DNA from: Nannobrachium achirus
Taxonomy: Eukaryota; Chordata; Actinopteri; Myctophiformes; Myctophidae
DNA length: 64,000 bases
Assembly: GCA_963921795.1 (NCBI GenBank)
Contig: OY997656.1
Coordinates: 56,727,839-56,791,838, forward strand
Direction of reading: 5' to 3'
The translations under genes and the position numbers were made by a program. Of the stretch, positions 28,825 to 40,248 are shown one piece after another (positions within the stretch are counted from its first letter, which is position 1; every line of letters begins with the position of its first letter). The notes beneath the pieces were generated by a model. The model saw only the letters and a program-made list of their open reading frames with translations, did no database searches and had not been told where the DNA came from.

Positions 28825-28877
28825 ACTCACTTTATCCAAGTCCTCTGGAAGACAACTAAACAGAGCGTGCGCGCACA

Positions 28878-29024
<147 letters not shown>

Positions 29025-29646
29025 TGTGCTCAGAGGTTCAGCAGTGCAGACAGCGACCGGCCCTCAGGCAGAGTGGTTGAGGGGGCGGGGCCGTTCTGCA
29101 TTCCTCCACTGACTGCTGTGTCTGTGATCACCAACTGATAACAATAATTATAATAATACATTTGATTTATATTGCGCTGTGCATTTGAAACAAAGTGCTT
29201 ACAGTACATGAATAATAATTTAAAAAAGGAAAGCCTTTTAGTCCTTGATAGCTATGAAATTAAGCCTTTATATTACAAACATTATTAGAAAAGGAATAGA
29301 CGCAAGGCCAGATCTCAGGAGGATAAAAAGTGTTCCTTCCATCGTTTATTCAAAGTCAGCTCTGAGGCCACAACAGCCTGCATTCATCTTACATAGCATT
29401 AGCATACAAGTCCCTCCCCAAGGGAGAAACCCAAAGACAAAAGATTTCATATCAACATAACAGGTCCTGAAACACCCCCACGTCATAAATACCTTAACTC
29501 TGACGAAGGATTTTGGACTTCATGTTAGGTTTAGGGTAGCTGGTAGTTGCTTACATAAAAATCATCAACTTGATCAACATGCAAATGATTAAAAGAGAAA
29601 CGCACTATAAAAATCCATTTATCAGTCCTCTCTCTCTAGAAAGCAT
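29025..29646. other. Non-coding with LINE/SINE-like tail
   Basis: 'aataataatacatttgattt' and 'tatattgcgctgtgcatttg' at 29140-29200 resemble a dispersed tail also seen at 40799-40870. Nothing else is recognised. Confidence 0.4.
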
Positions 29647-29670
29647 AGACAGACAGACAGACAGACAGAC

Positions 29671-29727
<57 letters not shown>

Positions 29728-29728
29728 G
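29647..29728. repeat. (GACA)n microsatellite
   Basis: About 80 bases, one GAGA interruption. It abuts the 5' end of the truncated LINE. Others lie at 43182-43224 and 55705-55768. Confidence 0.97.
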
Positions 29729-32191
29729 TTTGTTTCACAAACTGGAGAAATCTGACTGGTCCCCAGTACTAGCTAGCACTCAGGTCGACGAAGCATGGCT
29801 GGGCTTTAAATCCATCTTCAACACTACCCTAGACGAAGTGGCTCCTTTGCGTAGGGTCAGGGTTAAAGCCCGCTCACAGCCATGGTGGAATTCGGAAATC
29901 TGTGAATCAATGAAACTCAGAGACAAAAAATACTCTGAGAAACGCAAATATAATCACAAACTCAAAAAAGGCCCCAATAAACACCTTGAAGCTAAATTAG
30001 AAATAGTCCGTTTAGAGGCTAATAAACTGAGAAATCGGACAAACTCCTTAATCCTTTCTGCCAAAAAACACTACTTGGATGAGAAAGTTGAGGAAAACAT
30101 CCACAAACCACGAGACCTATGGAAGCTATTTAAAACCCAGCTAGGCTGTGGTGCTAAACTTAGATCCATAGCCAGCAACATATCCACTGACAGTCTCGAT
30201 GTAGCCATAAATCTCAACATCTATTTCAGCTCCAAGGCCACAAATCTGGTCAATAAACTGCCCGCTCCATCTGGGCTGTTTGGTGTTAGGCACATCCTGA
30301 AATTCTACAGGAACCTTGGGGTATGCAAAGACAATTTTAAACTTACCACGGTGACAACTGATGAAGTGTTTAAAAAACTTCGCACCCTACCTCAATTCAA
30401 GGCCGCTGGCCATGATAAAACCGCCCCCAAATTTCTCATAGACTCAGCTGCCACCATTGCCCCAATCATTACCCATATTATTAATCTATCTATCAAGCAG
30501 GGTTATGTCCCCCAGGACTTCAAATTAGCTAAGGTAACCCCCCTGCACAAAAAAGGCAGTAAACTTGACCCTGGCAACTACAGGCCAATCTCAATCCTTA
30601 GTTCCATCTCTAAGGTAATGGAAAGAATTGTCTATGAACAGGTGGCTAAATATCTTGAAGAGAATAAACTGATCTACGAGTTCCAGTCTGGCTTCAGAGA
30701 GTCCCATTCCACAGATACATGCCTCATCTATTTGAATGATTACATCAAACGTGAAATTCACGATGGCAAATATTGCGGCATGGTCATGCTGGACCTCCAG
30801 AAGGCATTTGACACCGTCGATCATTCTATTCTGATTGAAAAACTCAAAGCTATTGGTCTTGATAGCACAGCAGTGAGATGGATGCACTCTTACTTGGTGG
30901 GGAGGGAACAGATGGTGGAAGTCAACGGAACCCTGTCCCCCCCCCCTCCCAGTAAACTGTGGAGTACCTCAAGGGAGTATACTAGGACCACTGTTGTTCT
31001 TAATATACGTAAACGACATGTCATCTGCTTGTGACTGCAATCTGTTTCTGTTCGCGGATGACTCGGCTCTCCTAGTCTCCGGCAGAGACTTATTGCAGGT
31101 TGAAAAGGCCCTTAACTGTGAACTTAACAAGATCTGCACCTGGCTCAATGACAACAGACTCTCAATTCACCTAGGCAAAACTGAATGTATCCTCTTTGGA
31201 TCTAGTCAGAAACTTAGCCTAGTTGAGAACTTCACAATTAAAGTAGGTGACACTGTGATAGAAAGAAAAAAACTACATCTGCTACCTGGGTTGCATCCTG
31301 GAGGCTAACCTATCCAGTGAAAAAATTACCACCAAGGTAATCAATAAAGTCAACCAACGAATTCGCTTCTTGCAAAGGGTTGCCCCGCTGATCAATACTA
31401 AATCCCGAAAGACACTAGGAGGAGCTCTTATTGGGCCCCTCATTGATTACGGAGTCCTTGCCTGGTATCGCGACGCCCCAGCCGCCTTAAAGTTAAAGCT
31501 TCAAACAGCCCAAAACAAACTAATTAGGGTTGTGCTTGGTCTCCCTCCTCTGACCCACCTTACCGATCATCACCACGAAAGCGTGGGATGGCTCAAAGTA
31601 GTTGACAGAGTACAGCATCTTGCAATGGGCCTGGTGTACAAGATACACTACACCTCCAAGATTCCCATGTACCTGACAAACTACTTCTTAAAGGTCAAGG
31701 ATGTTCACGACCACAACACCAGAGGCAGCTCCACTAATCATCATCAACGCAGATTTAACACTAAACAAGGCTCTAACTCATTCTCCTGCTACACCATCAA
31801 CATGTGGAACGCCCTCCCACAAGCCCTAAAGGAGAGCAAATCCCTAGCCTCCTTCAAAATTGGTATGAAAAGTCACCTTCAGACAGCTGCTACCCGTGAC
31901 TTGTAAATAGACTAAGCCCCCATGCCACCCCTCCCCCCCCCCCCTTTTATTATTCTTTTTTCTGCCTTTGTATTTGATGTTATGCTTTTGAAACTGATAT
32001 TATCCTAGATAAAGTACTATGTTCTATCCGTCTGTCTTTCAATGTTATATGAGATACTTAAAGTGTGGTTCCTGTGGAAATAAGCCTCGGCTTTCTAGGA
32101 TCTCCTTTTAGTTGACCTTGTACCAGTGATTTGTACTGTCATGAAACTGTACTTTTTTCTATTGCAAACTTCTAATAAATTCTTCAATCAA
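29729..32191 (+). mobile_element. 5'-truncated non-LTR retrotransposon (LINE) with reverse transcriptase
   Basis: It encodes the region between endonuclease and RT, the RT domain and the C-terminus. Motifs: GNYRPISILSSISKVMERIV, QSGFRESHSTDTCL, DLQKAFDTVDHSIL and the catalytic FADDS at 31051-31065. The RT frame is open from 29730 to about 30940. It then shifts in a C run (30937-30948) and again in an A run (31264-31271). The last frame ends at 31906 (…MWNALPQALKESKSLASFKI…). The 3' UTR ends CTTCTAATAAATTCTTCAATC; other copies add (TTGA)n. No endonuclease domain is present, so the copy cannot move by itself. RT motifs suggest the CR1/Jockey/Rex group; the clade is not settled. Confidence 0.93.
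29730..31906 (+). pseudogene. LINE ORF2 remnant, two frameshifts
   Basis: Three segments in different frames: 29730-~30940, ~30950-~31265 and ~31275-31906. Both breaks fall in homopolymers, so sequencing or assembly error is an alternative to real decay. Confidence 0.85.
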
Positions 32192-32910
32192 AACAAAACA
32201 GTGGTCTGGAGCTGTTCTGACCTGTCTTAGTAGAGGAAAAAATAGGCCAGAAGTTGACCATACCCCTACCCGGGGTAGAACAAAACGCGACATAGTTTTT
32301 TCATATCTTTAGGATGTCCCTTTCATGAAATGGATTGTCCCGAGTTTTGCTTTTACTGCAAAAGTCATGAAATTGATCCATGAAGGGACTCCCCACATAA
32401 GCAAAAAAACGCCTATCCTGAAAGATGGAGTTCCAAGTCAAACCTTTGTCATTTTCTACCTGCAGGTTGTTTTTACCTCATACTTGCACAGATGGTCTAC
32501 AGGTAGTGTCCTTACATCCCAGAACAATCAGAATGCAAAAATATGGTTCTGTTTTGAATCTGCTGCCTTTTATATAAGGACTTTCTATAGGCGGAAATGA
32601 CATTCCTAAGGAAAATTCCCCTGTAATCCTTCTATAAGGGGTAGTACAAACTATGACAAAGTTTTTTCATAACTTTTACTTGTCCTCTTCATGAAATGGA
32701 TGGTCAGTAGTTTTGCTTTTACTGCAAAAGTCATGAAATTGATCCATGAAGGGACTCACCACATAGGCAAAAAAACGCCTACCCTGAAAGATGGAGTTCC
32801 AAGTCAATCCTTTGTAATTTTCTATTGCTGGTTGTTTTTACCTCATTCTTGCACAGATGGTCTACAGGTAGCGTCCTTAAATCCCAAAATAATCAGAATG
32901 CAAAAAAGTG

Positions 32911-34139
32911 ATTTACCAAGAAAGTGCAGAAATATCCCCAAAAGTTAATCATACACCATTTCCACTTACTGGTAGGGAAGGAGCTGGAAACAAGGGCCTA
33001 CTACAAACTTGATATCCCGGTATCAATAAGCTTTGGGCTTATCAAGCTTGTTATTAAGCATAGCGGCCCATGACATAATGTTTAAATAATCAAGACAAGA
33101 GGCGATCAATACATTGTTACGGTACTATTCATAATATATAGCCATTTAACACTTACTGCACACTAATGAATGATTTTCTAAAGATATTAAATGACAATAT
33201 TTTTTACTTTTGTCAATTCTCATCCTCATAGACAAACTCAGACTCACAACAACTGGCCAATACAAAAAGATACCAGTTCTGTTCAGAATCTCACATCTCA
33301 CATCTTCCCACAAAATATTATAAAGCGCTCAACAGTGGGCTCGATAAAAGCCCATGGGTCAATAAGCAGGATCGATAAGGTGCTCATTATCAATACAAAT
33401 TAACGAACTCCATTCAGATTGTCAATAGGGAATACACCAACAACCAAAACAAAAGAAACCAGAAGAATAATGTCATAATATGCTTGTATTGTGAATCAGG
33501 AGTTTTTCTATATATGTGTGCCATTCTTACTGCATGCCAAATAATCAAACAGCAGCTTTTTCTCATTTTAATTTATTTTGTTTATTTCTTTTTCAATATT
33601 TTCATATCAACAACTAATTTGAGTGTGAGGGGGACTGACCAATTTGCAAAGCTGGTCAATGGATACAAAGCTGTGATCTCCCAAATTCGGACATAATTTT
33701 GTCAGGAGATTTCGTGACGTAATTGGCTGTGTATCTATTGGTCAATGGCTGGTCAATGGATTAATTGAATTCCGTCTTACTATTTATGTTATGGTAATAA
33801 ATATGGTATGATGGTATATATTATTATAATATAAACGGTAAGAAGGAATTCAGTTCCCAGTGGATTACAACCAAGGGCCACTACAATGCTCTACAGTCAA
33901 GGCTGGTCCACAAGGCACAAGCTGGTATAAAAGGATTGTGTAATTTCTTGTTTATTTTAGTTTACAGGCAATGTACTGTAAATACAGGAGCAATATTATG
34001 TACAACACAATCCCACAGAGACATTGAGGCACGTACTACTTTGACTGCAACAATCCTTATCATAGCAGTAGAGTTGGGTGAGGTCTCTTACTGCTTGGAG
34101 CAGGCTATTTTTTGAACAGGACAGGCTTTAGTGATGTAT
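32911..34139. other. Element A interior, left part
   Basis: AT-rich and non-coding. 33521-33650 is inverted to 35222-35332 ('tgccaaataatcaaacagca'). The rest has no recognisable genes. Confidence 0.45.
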
Positions 34140-34167
34140 CCTTTAGCATCCAACCCTTCCCATCTAT

Positions 34168-34806
34168 CTAGGTCGTCCTCAGACGAGCCCTCCATCGTTG
34201 TTTCCAGTCATCTCGGTTCTCCATACATCTGGCCAGCTCATTGGTGTTCTGTGTCCCTACGTCTTCCTTGAGTACGTCCACGTATGTTTTTGTGGGACGT
34301 CCTCGTGACTGGTGCCCATGTGTTGGCTCCCACAGTACCAATTTGCTGGCTGGAAGCTCCTGGTGTCTTTGGCAGTGTCCTGCTAGTCTCATTCTTCTGG
34401 TGGCAATTTTCTCGCTTACCTTTGGTATTCCCTCATACAGGCTCCTGTTTGTAACATGTGCACTCCTGTTGATGTTGAGTACTGCACGCAACATTCTAGT
34501 GTAGCACCCGTCTAGAGACTTCTGCAGGGTTGGCTTCAGGGTCCAGCATTCACTGCCATAGAGGAGAACAGACTCCACCGTTGCAAAGAAGAAGCTAAGT
34601 TTGATTTGGCGGGGGAGGTTAGAGTTCCATACACTGTTCATGCCCAACTGGATTCCACAGAAGGGGTTTGGGGACATGATTGTGGCACCATATACTGTAC
34701 CAGTTTGGTACATAGCCTGTTGAACATTCAAAACTATCCTCAGTGGGAGGCAGATGTGAGACTGGCATGTCTGTCGTTGATGCAAGAATACAACAGAGCT
34801 CATCAA
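34168..34806 (-). pseudogene. LINE C-terminal reverse-transcriptase fragment
   Basis: The minus-strand frame contains LLYGSECWTL, LDGCYTRMLRAVLNINRSAH and RRMRLAGHCQRHQELPASKL…RGRPTKTYVDVL. This is the well-known C-terminal part of a LINE family different from that at 29.7 kb. The RT core is missing. Convincing homology covers about 34168-34630. Confidence 0.8.
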
Positions 34807-34869
34807 GACTAGAACACACCTGGCCCTTTGCCTTCTGTTTTAGGCCATAGAGAGTGAGGGCATATTGTC

Positions 34870-35216
34870 TTGAACATCCTGAAGCCTCTGGTAGACTATC
34901 TGTCAAGCCAAAGGTTCTCAGACCCTGACCTAATTTATATGTACAGTACTATGGATATACTTGTGTTGCTTGGAATAGCTGCCATTTTCATGCATGCTGG
35001 TCATGGGATAGACAACGATACATCCCAATGTCTGATATTACAAATACATTGGGAGTGGCTTTGTGTGAGAGTCTTCTAGCATGGCACGCATTGACTGGAT
35101 GCAATGCAATGAGCAGCCTGTTCAGAATAAGCAATAATACAGCTTTCAACAAGCTGGCGAAGCACATTCATGAACTTCGGGATCTGAGAATCTTTGGCTT
35201 ACTGCATGCCAAATAA
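34870..35216 (+). pseudogene. Fragment of a TGCD/cysteine-rich transposon protein, frameshifted
   Basis: Two frames join at about 35025: STMDILVLLGIAAIFMHAGH…, then SDITNTLGVALCESLLAWHA and LTGCNAMSSLF. The HALTGCN motif matches HAFTGCD of the protein at 47345-47992, so both belong to one family. Function is unknown. Confidence 0.65.
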
Positions 35217-36070
35217 TCAAATATTGGTCAGTCTCCCTTACACTGCTCAAAATAGTTGTTGATTGAAAAAGAAATAGATGAAAATGAGAAAAGGCTGCTG
35301 ATTATTTGGCATTAAGAATGGCGCACAAAGTGTAGTGTATTCTACTGAATATAGGCTTACATACGTACATACTGTACTGCATCTAAGTCTGAATACCATA
35401 GACTGCTTATAGAACAATATGTTTGCTGCTTTTGAGGTGAAGAGAATTAGGCCTTGGGATGTAGGGACACTACCTGTAGACCATCTGTGCAATATGAGAT
35501 AAAACAACCAGCAGGTAGAAAATGACAAAGGATTGACTTGGAACTCCATCTTTCAGGGTAGGCTTTTTTATGGTGAGTACCTTTATGGATCAATTTCATG
35601 ACCTCTGCAGTAAAAGTAAAACTACTGACCATCCATTTCATGAAGAGGACAAGTAAAAACACTGTCAGGGTTTGTACTACCCCTTATAGAAGATTATCTC
35701 CAGGATCACAGGGGATTCTTCCTTAGGAATGTCATTTCCGCCTATAGAAAGTCCTTATATTAAAGGCTGCAGATTCAAAACAGAACCATATTTTTGCATT
35801 CTGATTGTTCTGGGATGTAAGGACACTACCTGTAGACCATATGTGCAAGTATGAGGTAAAAGCAACCTGCAGGTAGAAAATGACAAAGGATTGAATTGGA
35901 ACCCCATCTTTCAGGGTAGGCGTTTTTTGCCTATGTGGTGAGTCCCTTCATGGATCAATTTCATGACTTTGGCAGTAAAAGTAAAACTCGGGACAATCCA
36001 TTTCATGAAGGGGACATCCTAAAGATATGAAAAAACTATGTCGTGCTTTGTTCTACCCCGGGTAGGGGTA

Positions 36071-36848
36071 CCTCGAAAACTAAGGCTCTTTTTTAGGGTT
36101 TTTTCCTCCTCTATCTGGGAGTGAGTTCCACAGCAGAGGGGTGGGGCCCATGGGGAGGAGGGGGGTCCCAGAGTGGAGGTTGTGAGTGGAGGTCCGTGGC
36201 TCGAGTAGTTCCTTCATGTAAGGGTTGGTCATTTAGTTGTTTTTGTTTACTTTACTTATACTTAATACTTTCTTGTACTTTCTTATGCTGGGCCTACTGT
36301 TAACTGTGATGTTGTATATACTGCTTTTAGACCTAGATTGTATGTGTAGCCTATTGTAAACTGTGAGGTCCTCGTATAAGCCCTCCCAGATCTGTCAACA
36401 TTCATTCCTAGGAAAAGAAAATATATAATAATAGGATACTATGTATAATCTATGTTATGTATATGTATATGATAATCAATCAATCAATCAATCAAGTTGT
36501 ATTTATATAGCACAAGAAGGCAAAACCAAAAAAGAAAGCAATAAATAAATAAATATGCAAAAATGCATGTAAAATAAAAATACAGTATCCATGAATTCAA
36601 GTCTCCATGGGATGAGTATTGAGTAATCAATAGATTGCGTGTGTGTACTGTAGCAACTCATAATAACGGCTCATATTAGATTATGATTTGTTACAGGTTG
36701 AGCTATCCCTTTAAAGGGTTAACCTAGGCGTCATCTGATAACGGGTCCGAGAGAGACGCCATCACTCCAGGTCAAAGGTCAACTTTACAGCTGTTCTAGT
36801 CGGCACTGGAGTGTGTGTATCAAAACAGCATCCCGGTATGCTATTATT
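36071..36848. other. Non-coding, SINE/LINE tails
   Basis: A (AATC)n run lies at 36474-36498, followed by 'aagttgtatttatatagcac', a generic dispersed tail. A partial relative of the 28.6 kb element is at 36590-36715. No gene is seen. Confidence 0.45.
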
Positions 36849-37164
36849 CCTACCGTAGGAGACGCCGTTTGAAGGAGCGCTCGTTTTATTGTCCACGACA
36901 TTGCAAGCGGCGCGAAGGCCCGCGGACCTTGGTCCTGCTCTTCGCGCCCGAGCGCCGCAGGCGCGAGTGCCTGCGAAGAGCGGGCCAGGGAGAGTTACGA
37001 AGCCGTGGTGAATGCAATCGTTATAGGCCTGGGCAAGCCCACGATAAACGCATTCACACCCACCCACGCAGTCCAAGTGACCACAGCCGAGCGCTCCAGA
37101 ACTCCGCTCCAGCCAATCACAGGCCGCGCTTTCTAATTTATGCAACCGCGTCTCCTATGGTAGG
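36849..37164. mobile_element. GC-rich miniature element CCTACCGTAGGAGACG
   Basis: Ends CCTACCGTAGGAGACG and CGTCTCCTATGGTAGG are inverted. The inside is largely the same GC-rich sequence as 8380-8710 ('cgcgcccgagcgccgcaggc'), in opposite orientation, but with different ends. Confidence 0.8.
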
Positions 37165-37671
37165 AACACTCGCTCCCGGTATCGGCAGTGGAAGCTTGTG
37201 ATTGGCTGAACCGGAGGTAGGGAGCGCTCCGTTGTGTTCCCCTGGACCGCGTGGAGGTGACGAATATCGGGGGGCTGAAGATTTACGATTCTGTCCATAA
37301 CGACACATATAAGTCGGTAACGGCGCTGAGTCGGCTCATGCAATCGTCGAAACACTCGACTATGCAATGTTTCATAACATATATAATCATAAACATTCTA
37401 TATTTATAAGGTCAAGTGTTATACTTAATAATTGGGACTAATTAAGAACCACCATTATCATAGTTATAATAGGCCTACATTTACAGTAGTTTAGGCATTT
37501 TGGTTTGATAAGGTTGTGGGCAGAACAATTTGTCCTTGTTTGTTATTTGACTATTTTTACTTTAATTATAATTAAAGACACTTCATAGTGAATTAGTGAT
37601 TATAATAAATAGCCTATGTCATGATTGCTAGATCAGATTGTGTTCATAATATAACGCCGGCGTGCCTCTGT
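37165..37671. repeat. Dispersed repeat shared with 43.7-44.0 kb and 54-55.3 kb
   Basis: 'ggcgctgagtcggctcatgc' (37323) recurs at 43971. 'aagacacttcatagtgaatt' (37576) is inverted at 55020-55040. 37196-37260 repeats the 8400-8460 sequence. Non-coding. Confidence 0.5.
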
Positions 37672-37853
37672 AACGGAGGTGATCCGAACCTCCCCACCCG
37701 GGTTCGTACCCGGGTCTCCCACACGAAAGTCCAATATCTTAACCACTAGACCAAAAAGGCATATTTTTGGTCCGGGGGAGATAATAGACTTTTGAGGCTT
37801 CAAGGCTGGGGCTGCGACTCTCTCCGTCACACCTCCGTCATCTCCACCGAAAA
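37672..37853. mobile_element. Small element with tRNA-like core
   Basis: 'taacggaggtgatc' at the left and 'tcacacctccgtcatc' at the right are inverted, enclosing the tRNA-like sequence. Confidence 0.5.
37689..37759 (-). tRNA. tRNA-like sequence, anticodon TTC (Glu-like), probably a pseudogene
   Basis: On the minus strand a 71-base cloverleaf can be drawn. D-arm TGGTCTAGTGGTTAAGA, anticodon loop CTTTCGT (anticodon TTC) and T-arm ACCCGGGTACGAACCCGGGT match tRNA-Glu-like A and B boxes. The acceptor stem CCTTTTT/GGGGAGG relies on four G-T pairs, and T54 of the usual TTC loop is changed. So it is more likely a tRNA-derived repeat than a working gene. Confidence 0.55.
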
Positions 37854-37859
37854 AAAGCG

Positions 37860-38700
37860 CTCCCCCCTTGTTCCATTGAAGAAAACAGGATCGGGATGCT
37901 GTTTTGATTCACGCCACTGAAGCAGTCAAAATCTGGCCTCAGGGGAAGTGGTTGAAAAAAAAGTACTATTTTTACCAAGTACAAGTATCACTAGCTACGG
38001 CGATGCAGAAACATTCACTCTGTTAGGACAATGGTCCCAACACACTGTTATTCTAATCTACCTACTGTATGAGGGTGCATTCTGCCGATGGATTTCAATG
38101 GGAATGGAGCGGTTTGCTACCAAATGAAGGAAAGCTCCATTTTTATTTATAGGGTTACATAAACATTAATGCACTACATAGACATTATAAAAAAGTAGGC
38201 TAATCAACAAACTATGCTGTAAAAAAATGGCAAAATTGTTAAATAATAACACAAGAGGCAAACATTTTGAAAACAGCAGATCAACGTAGTCTGGATCCAT
38301 CCCACTCTCTGAGCAGACTGTCTCATGCAGTTTCAGGCTAATTACCACCTGAAAGAAGTTGGCCTGTCGCTGCAACAATGGGCTCTGATTATCTGAAAAG
38401 AGCTTTAATGTCACAAGTTACTTTAGTCTCCTTAAAAATATAAACAAGATTTATACTGTATATATTTATATTTAACGTTTTGAGGGCCCCCAAATTCATT
38501 TGGTGCCCCACCAGCTCTCAAACTCAAGCTCTCAATACCCTCATATATAAATAGTAAAAGGGCCCTTAACAAAAGGCTGTTAACATGGTCATGTAATGTA
38601 ATGTTTAACTCAGTATTCTTATTCTTATTACTTTACCTGTCCTGTGTAAGTTGCTTCTGGTGAGAGAAGTTGAAGCTCATTCTTTATGTTCTATATGTCA
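37860..38700. other. Non-coding, unassigned
   Basis: A hairpin left half lies at 38270-38290 (GAAAACAGCAGATCAACG). 38460-38520 carries 'gagggcccccaaattcattt'. No gene is seen. Confidence 0.4.
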
Positions 38701-38708
38701 AACATTGT

Positions 38709-38870
38709 GGCCATCCATAGCTGAGTGGTTAGTGAGCCTGCCAAGGGAACCAGATCCCTGGTTGTCACAGGTACGATTCCAGGCCAGGTTAGCAATGTGT
38801 TGCAGTGTCCCTGAGTAAAACACCCAACCCCTGTTTTCTCCCTCCTCCTGTTATTATTTTCTCTGGAATT
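38709..38870 (+). mobile_element. tRNA-derived SINE fragment
   Basis: A-box-like TAGCTGAGTGGTTAGTG and B-box-like GGTACGATTCC are at tRNA spacing. The body 'agcaatgtgttgcagtgtcc' resembles SINE bodies with 'gtgtccttgggcaag'. No full tail is visible. Confidence 0.6.
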
Positions 38871-40044
38871 CTTTTGAAAAAGTGCTAGAGTTTATAGGCT
38901 ATTAAACTTGTGTTATTAAAAAAAATATATATATATATATTTTCAAATAATTAAAAGCTAAAATATAGGAAACAAAACATAAGGGAGTATTTATTCGCGA
39001 CCCCTAGAAATTGGTCCGCGACCCGCATATGGCTCCCGACCCAGGGGCCTCAAACTGGGGTTTGCCTGGGGCCTCCAAATCGCTAAGCACGGCCCTGGTC
39101 TGATAATCAGGCTATGATCTACAAGCTCACAATGTGCCACTCTTTCTAGAGCATCGCAGTGAGGTGTCGGAAGCAAGCTGGCCATTCATATTTACCATAG
39201 GGTTTTTCATTATCAGCCACAAAGTCGTAGCAATTCAATGTACACTTACCACTAGGCTGGTGGTTGTAAAATGGTTCCATATGCTCCTGTAGAACCCCCG
39301 AGTATGTATGCAATCACTCTAGTTTGAGTAAAAACACGTTTTAATCCAGATCGCACGGAGAAGAACTGCATTTCCCATGCTGCTAAACGTAAAAACGACG
39401 TCTGTGATTGGTCTAGCTTCTTCTTCTTTCACATATCTTGCGGTTACCGCGAAAGTAGCTTACTGCCCCCTGTCTGCCCGGCAGATTATTGCACATCAGC
39501 AGAACTGCGTGAGCGAATACTTTCTTTTACAAATATGATGCACTGTGTTAAAGATGACGATAAGAGAGTCCACAGTGATGACAATCACTACATTTCAGGC
39601 CATATGCTGGCCTGGATAACTAAACTGAGCGTGATTTAAGGGCAAACAACAACAACATTCGCAAGGCATTCTGGGAGTGTAGTTTCCGCGATTTTAAAGA
39701 TAATGATGTACACAGTCTTGTACCCTGTCCTTTTTTTCAGCTTTCTAACTAATCTTTGCACTCAAAAAAATGTGAATATTGACATGATCCCTCTCCAGCC
39801 GAGGTGGCTTTGTCCAAGGCTTAAAAACGTTTAAATAAATACTTTATGAAATGTCTATGGAAGAAATGAATGCGGAAAACGCTTCCGACACCAGAGTGAG
39901 GACGGGGTGGGGCTTCAACTGCGATGCTCTCTTGCTCTACCCCACGGGGGTGGGGCTTGATGAAAAAAGAAGAAAAAACAAATCATGTCTACGCCCCCCC
40001 TCCTCCTGTCACGTCTTGTCTCTCTCAGTCTCTCTCCACTCAAA
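38871..40044. other. Non-coding region upstream of the putative immune promoter
   Basis: A hairpin left arm lies at 39114-39138 and hAT-like 'gacccaggggcctcaaactg' at 39040. A 39340-39700 segment with 'gaactgcatttcccatgctg' and 'ggcattctgggagtgtagtt' may be an inverted pair of a decayed element. No open frame is credible. Confidence 0.4.
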
Positions 40045-40100
40045 GCAGGAAGTGTTTATTTAGGTCTAGCAGAAACAGAAACAGAAACAGAAACAGAAAC
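40045..40100 (+). promoter_or_regulatory. PU.1-like site and five-fold GAAACA (IRF/ISRE-like) array
   Basis: GCAGGAAGTG (40045-40054) fits an ETS/PU.1 site. 40072-40100 is (GAAACA)4 GAAAC, which fits the GAAANN repeats bound by interferon regulatory factors. It lies about 150 bases before a good splice donor (caccaccag|gtaaga, 40248/40249). I infer a promoter for the FIIND gene 10 kb downstream. A simple hexanucleotide microsatellite is the alternative. Confidence 0.4.
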
Positions 40101-40248
40101 ACCCAGTGTTGACAACAACTGTTTTAGTAGGAAGAACTATGAGCTTTTAAACATGGGATTTACTTTGACATCAGCTGCTGTAAAACAAGACAACAACAAC
40201 AACAACACTGCAGAGAAGGACTCTTTAACTTCATGAATTCACCACCAG
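40101..40248 (+). other. Putative non-coding first exon of the FIIND gene
   Basis: It ends in a consensus donor, CACCACCAG|GTAAGAG. Joined to the acceptor at 50159 it would give a short upstream frame (MNSPPDVHEL, stop) before ATG 50180. There is no direct evidence of transcription. Confidence 0.3.

Larger units (their letters stand above)
32261..36070. mobile_element. 3.8-kb element with ~630-bp terminal inverted repeats (element A)
   Basis: The left end TACCCCTACCCGGGGTAGAAC (32261) is inverted at GTTCTACCCCGGGTAGGGGTA (to 36070). Homology runs to about 32890 and back from about 35447. Each terminal repeat is two tandem ~360-bp units, both containing TTCATGAAATGGAT and 'gatccatgaagggact'. 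TA lies at both outer edges, so a TA target is possible. Further inverted homology (33521-33650 with 35222-35332) continues inside. Contents: a TGCD-family protein fragment and a LINE fragment. I do not recognise the superfamily. Confidence 0.85.

Noticed and set aside
29647-29728. CRISPR-like regular repeats
   Set aside because: These are uninterrupted (GACA)n microsatellites without spacers; the genome is a vertebrate's.
34606-34906. Additional coding in element A around 34.6-34.9 kb
   Set aside because: Frames on both strands are short and overlap the edge of the LINE fragment; I could not assign either.
37689-37759. Functional tRNA-Glu gene
   Set aside because: The acceptor stem depends on G-T pairs and the sequence lies in a small inverted-repeat element, so it is listed only as tRNA-like.
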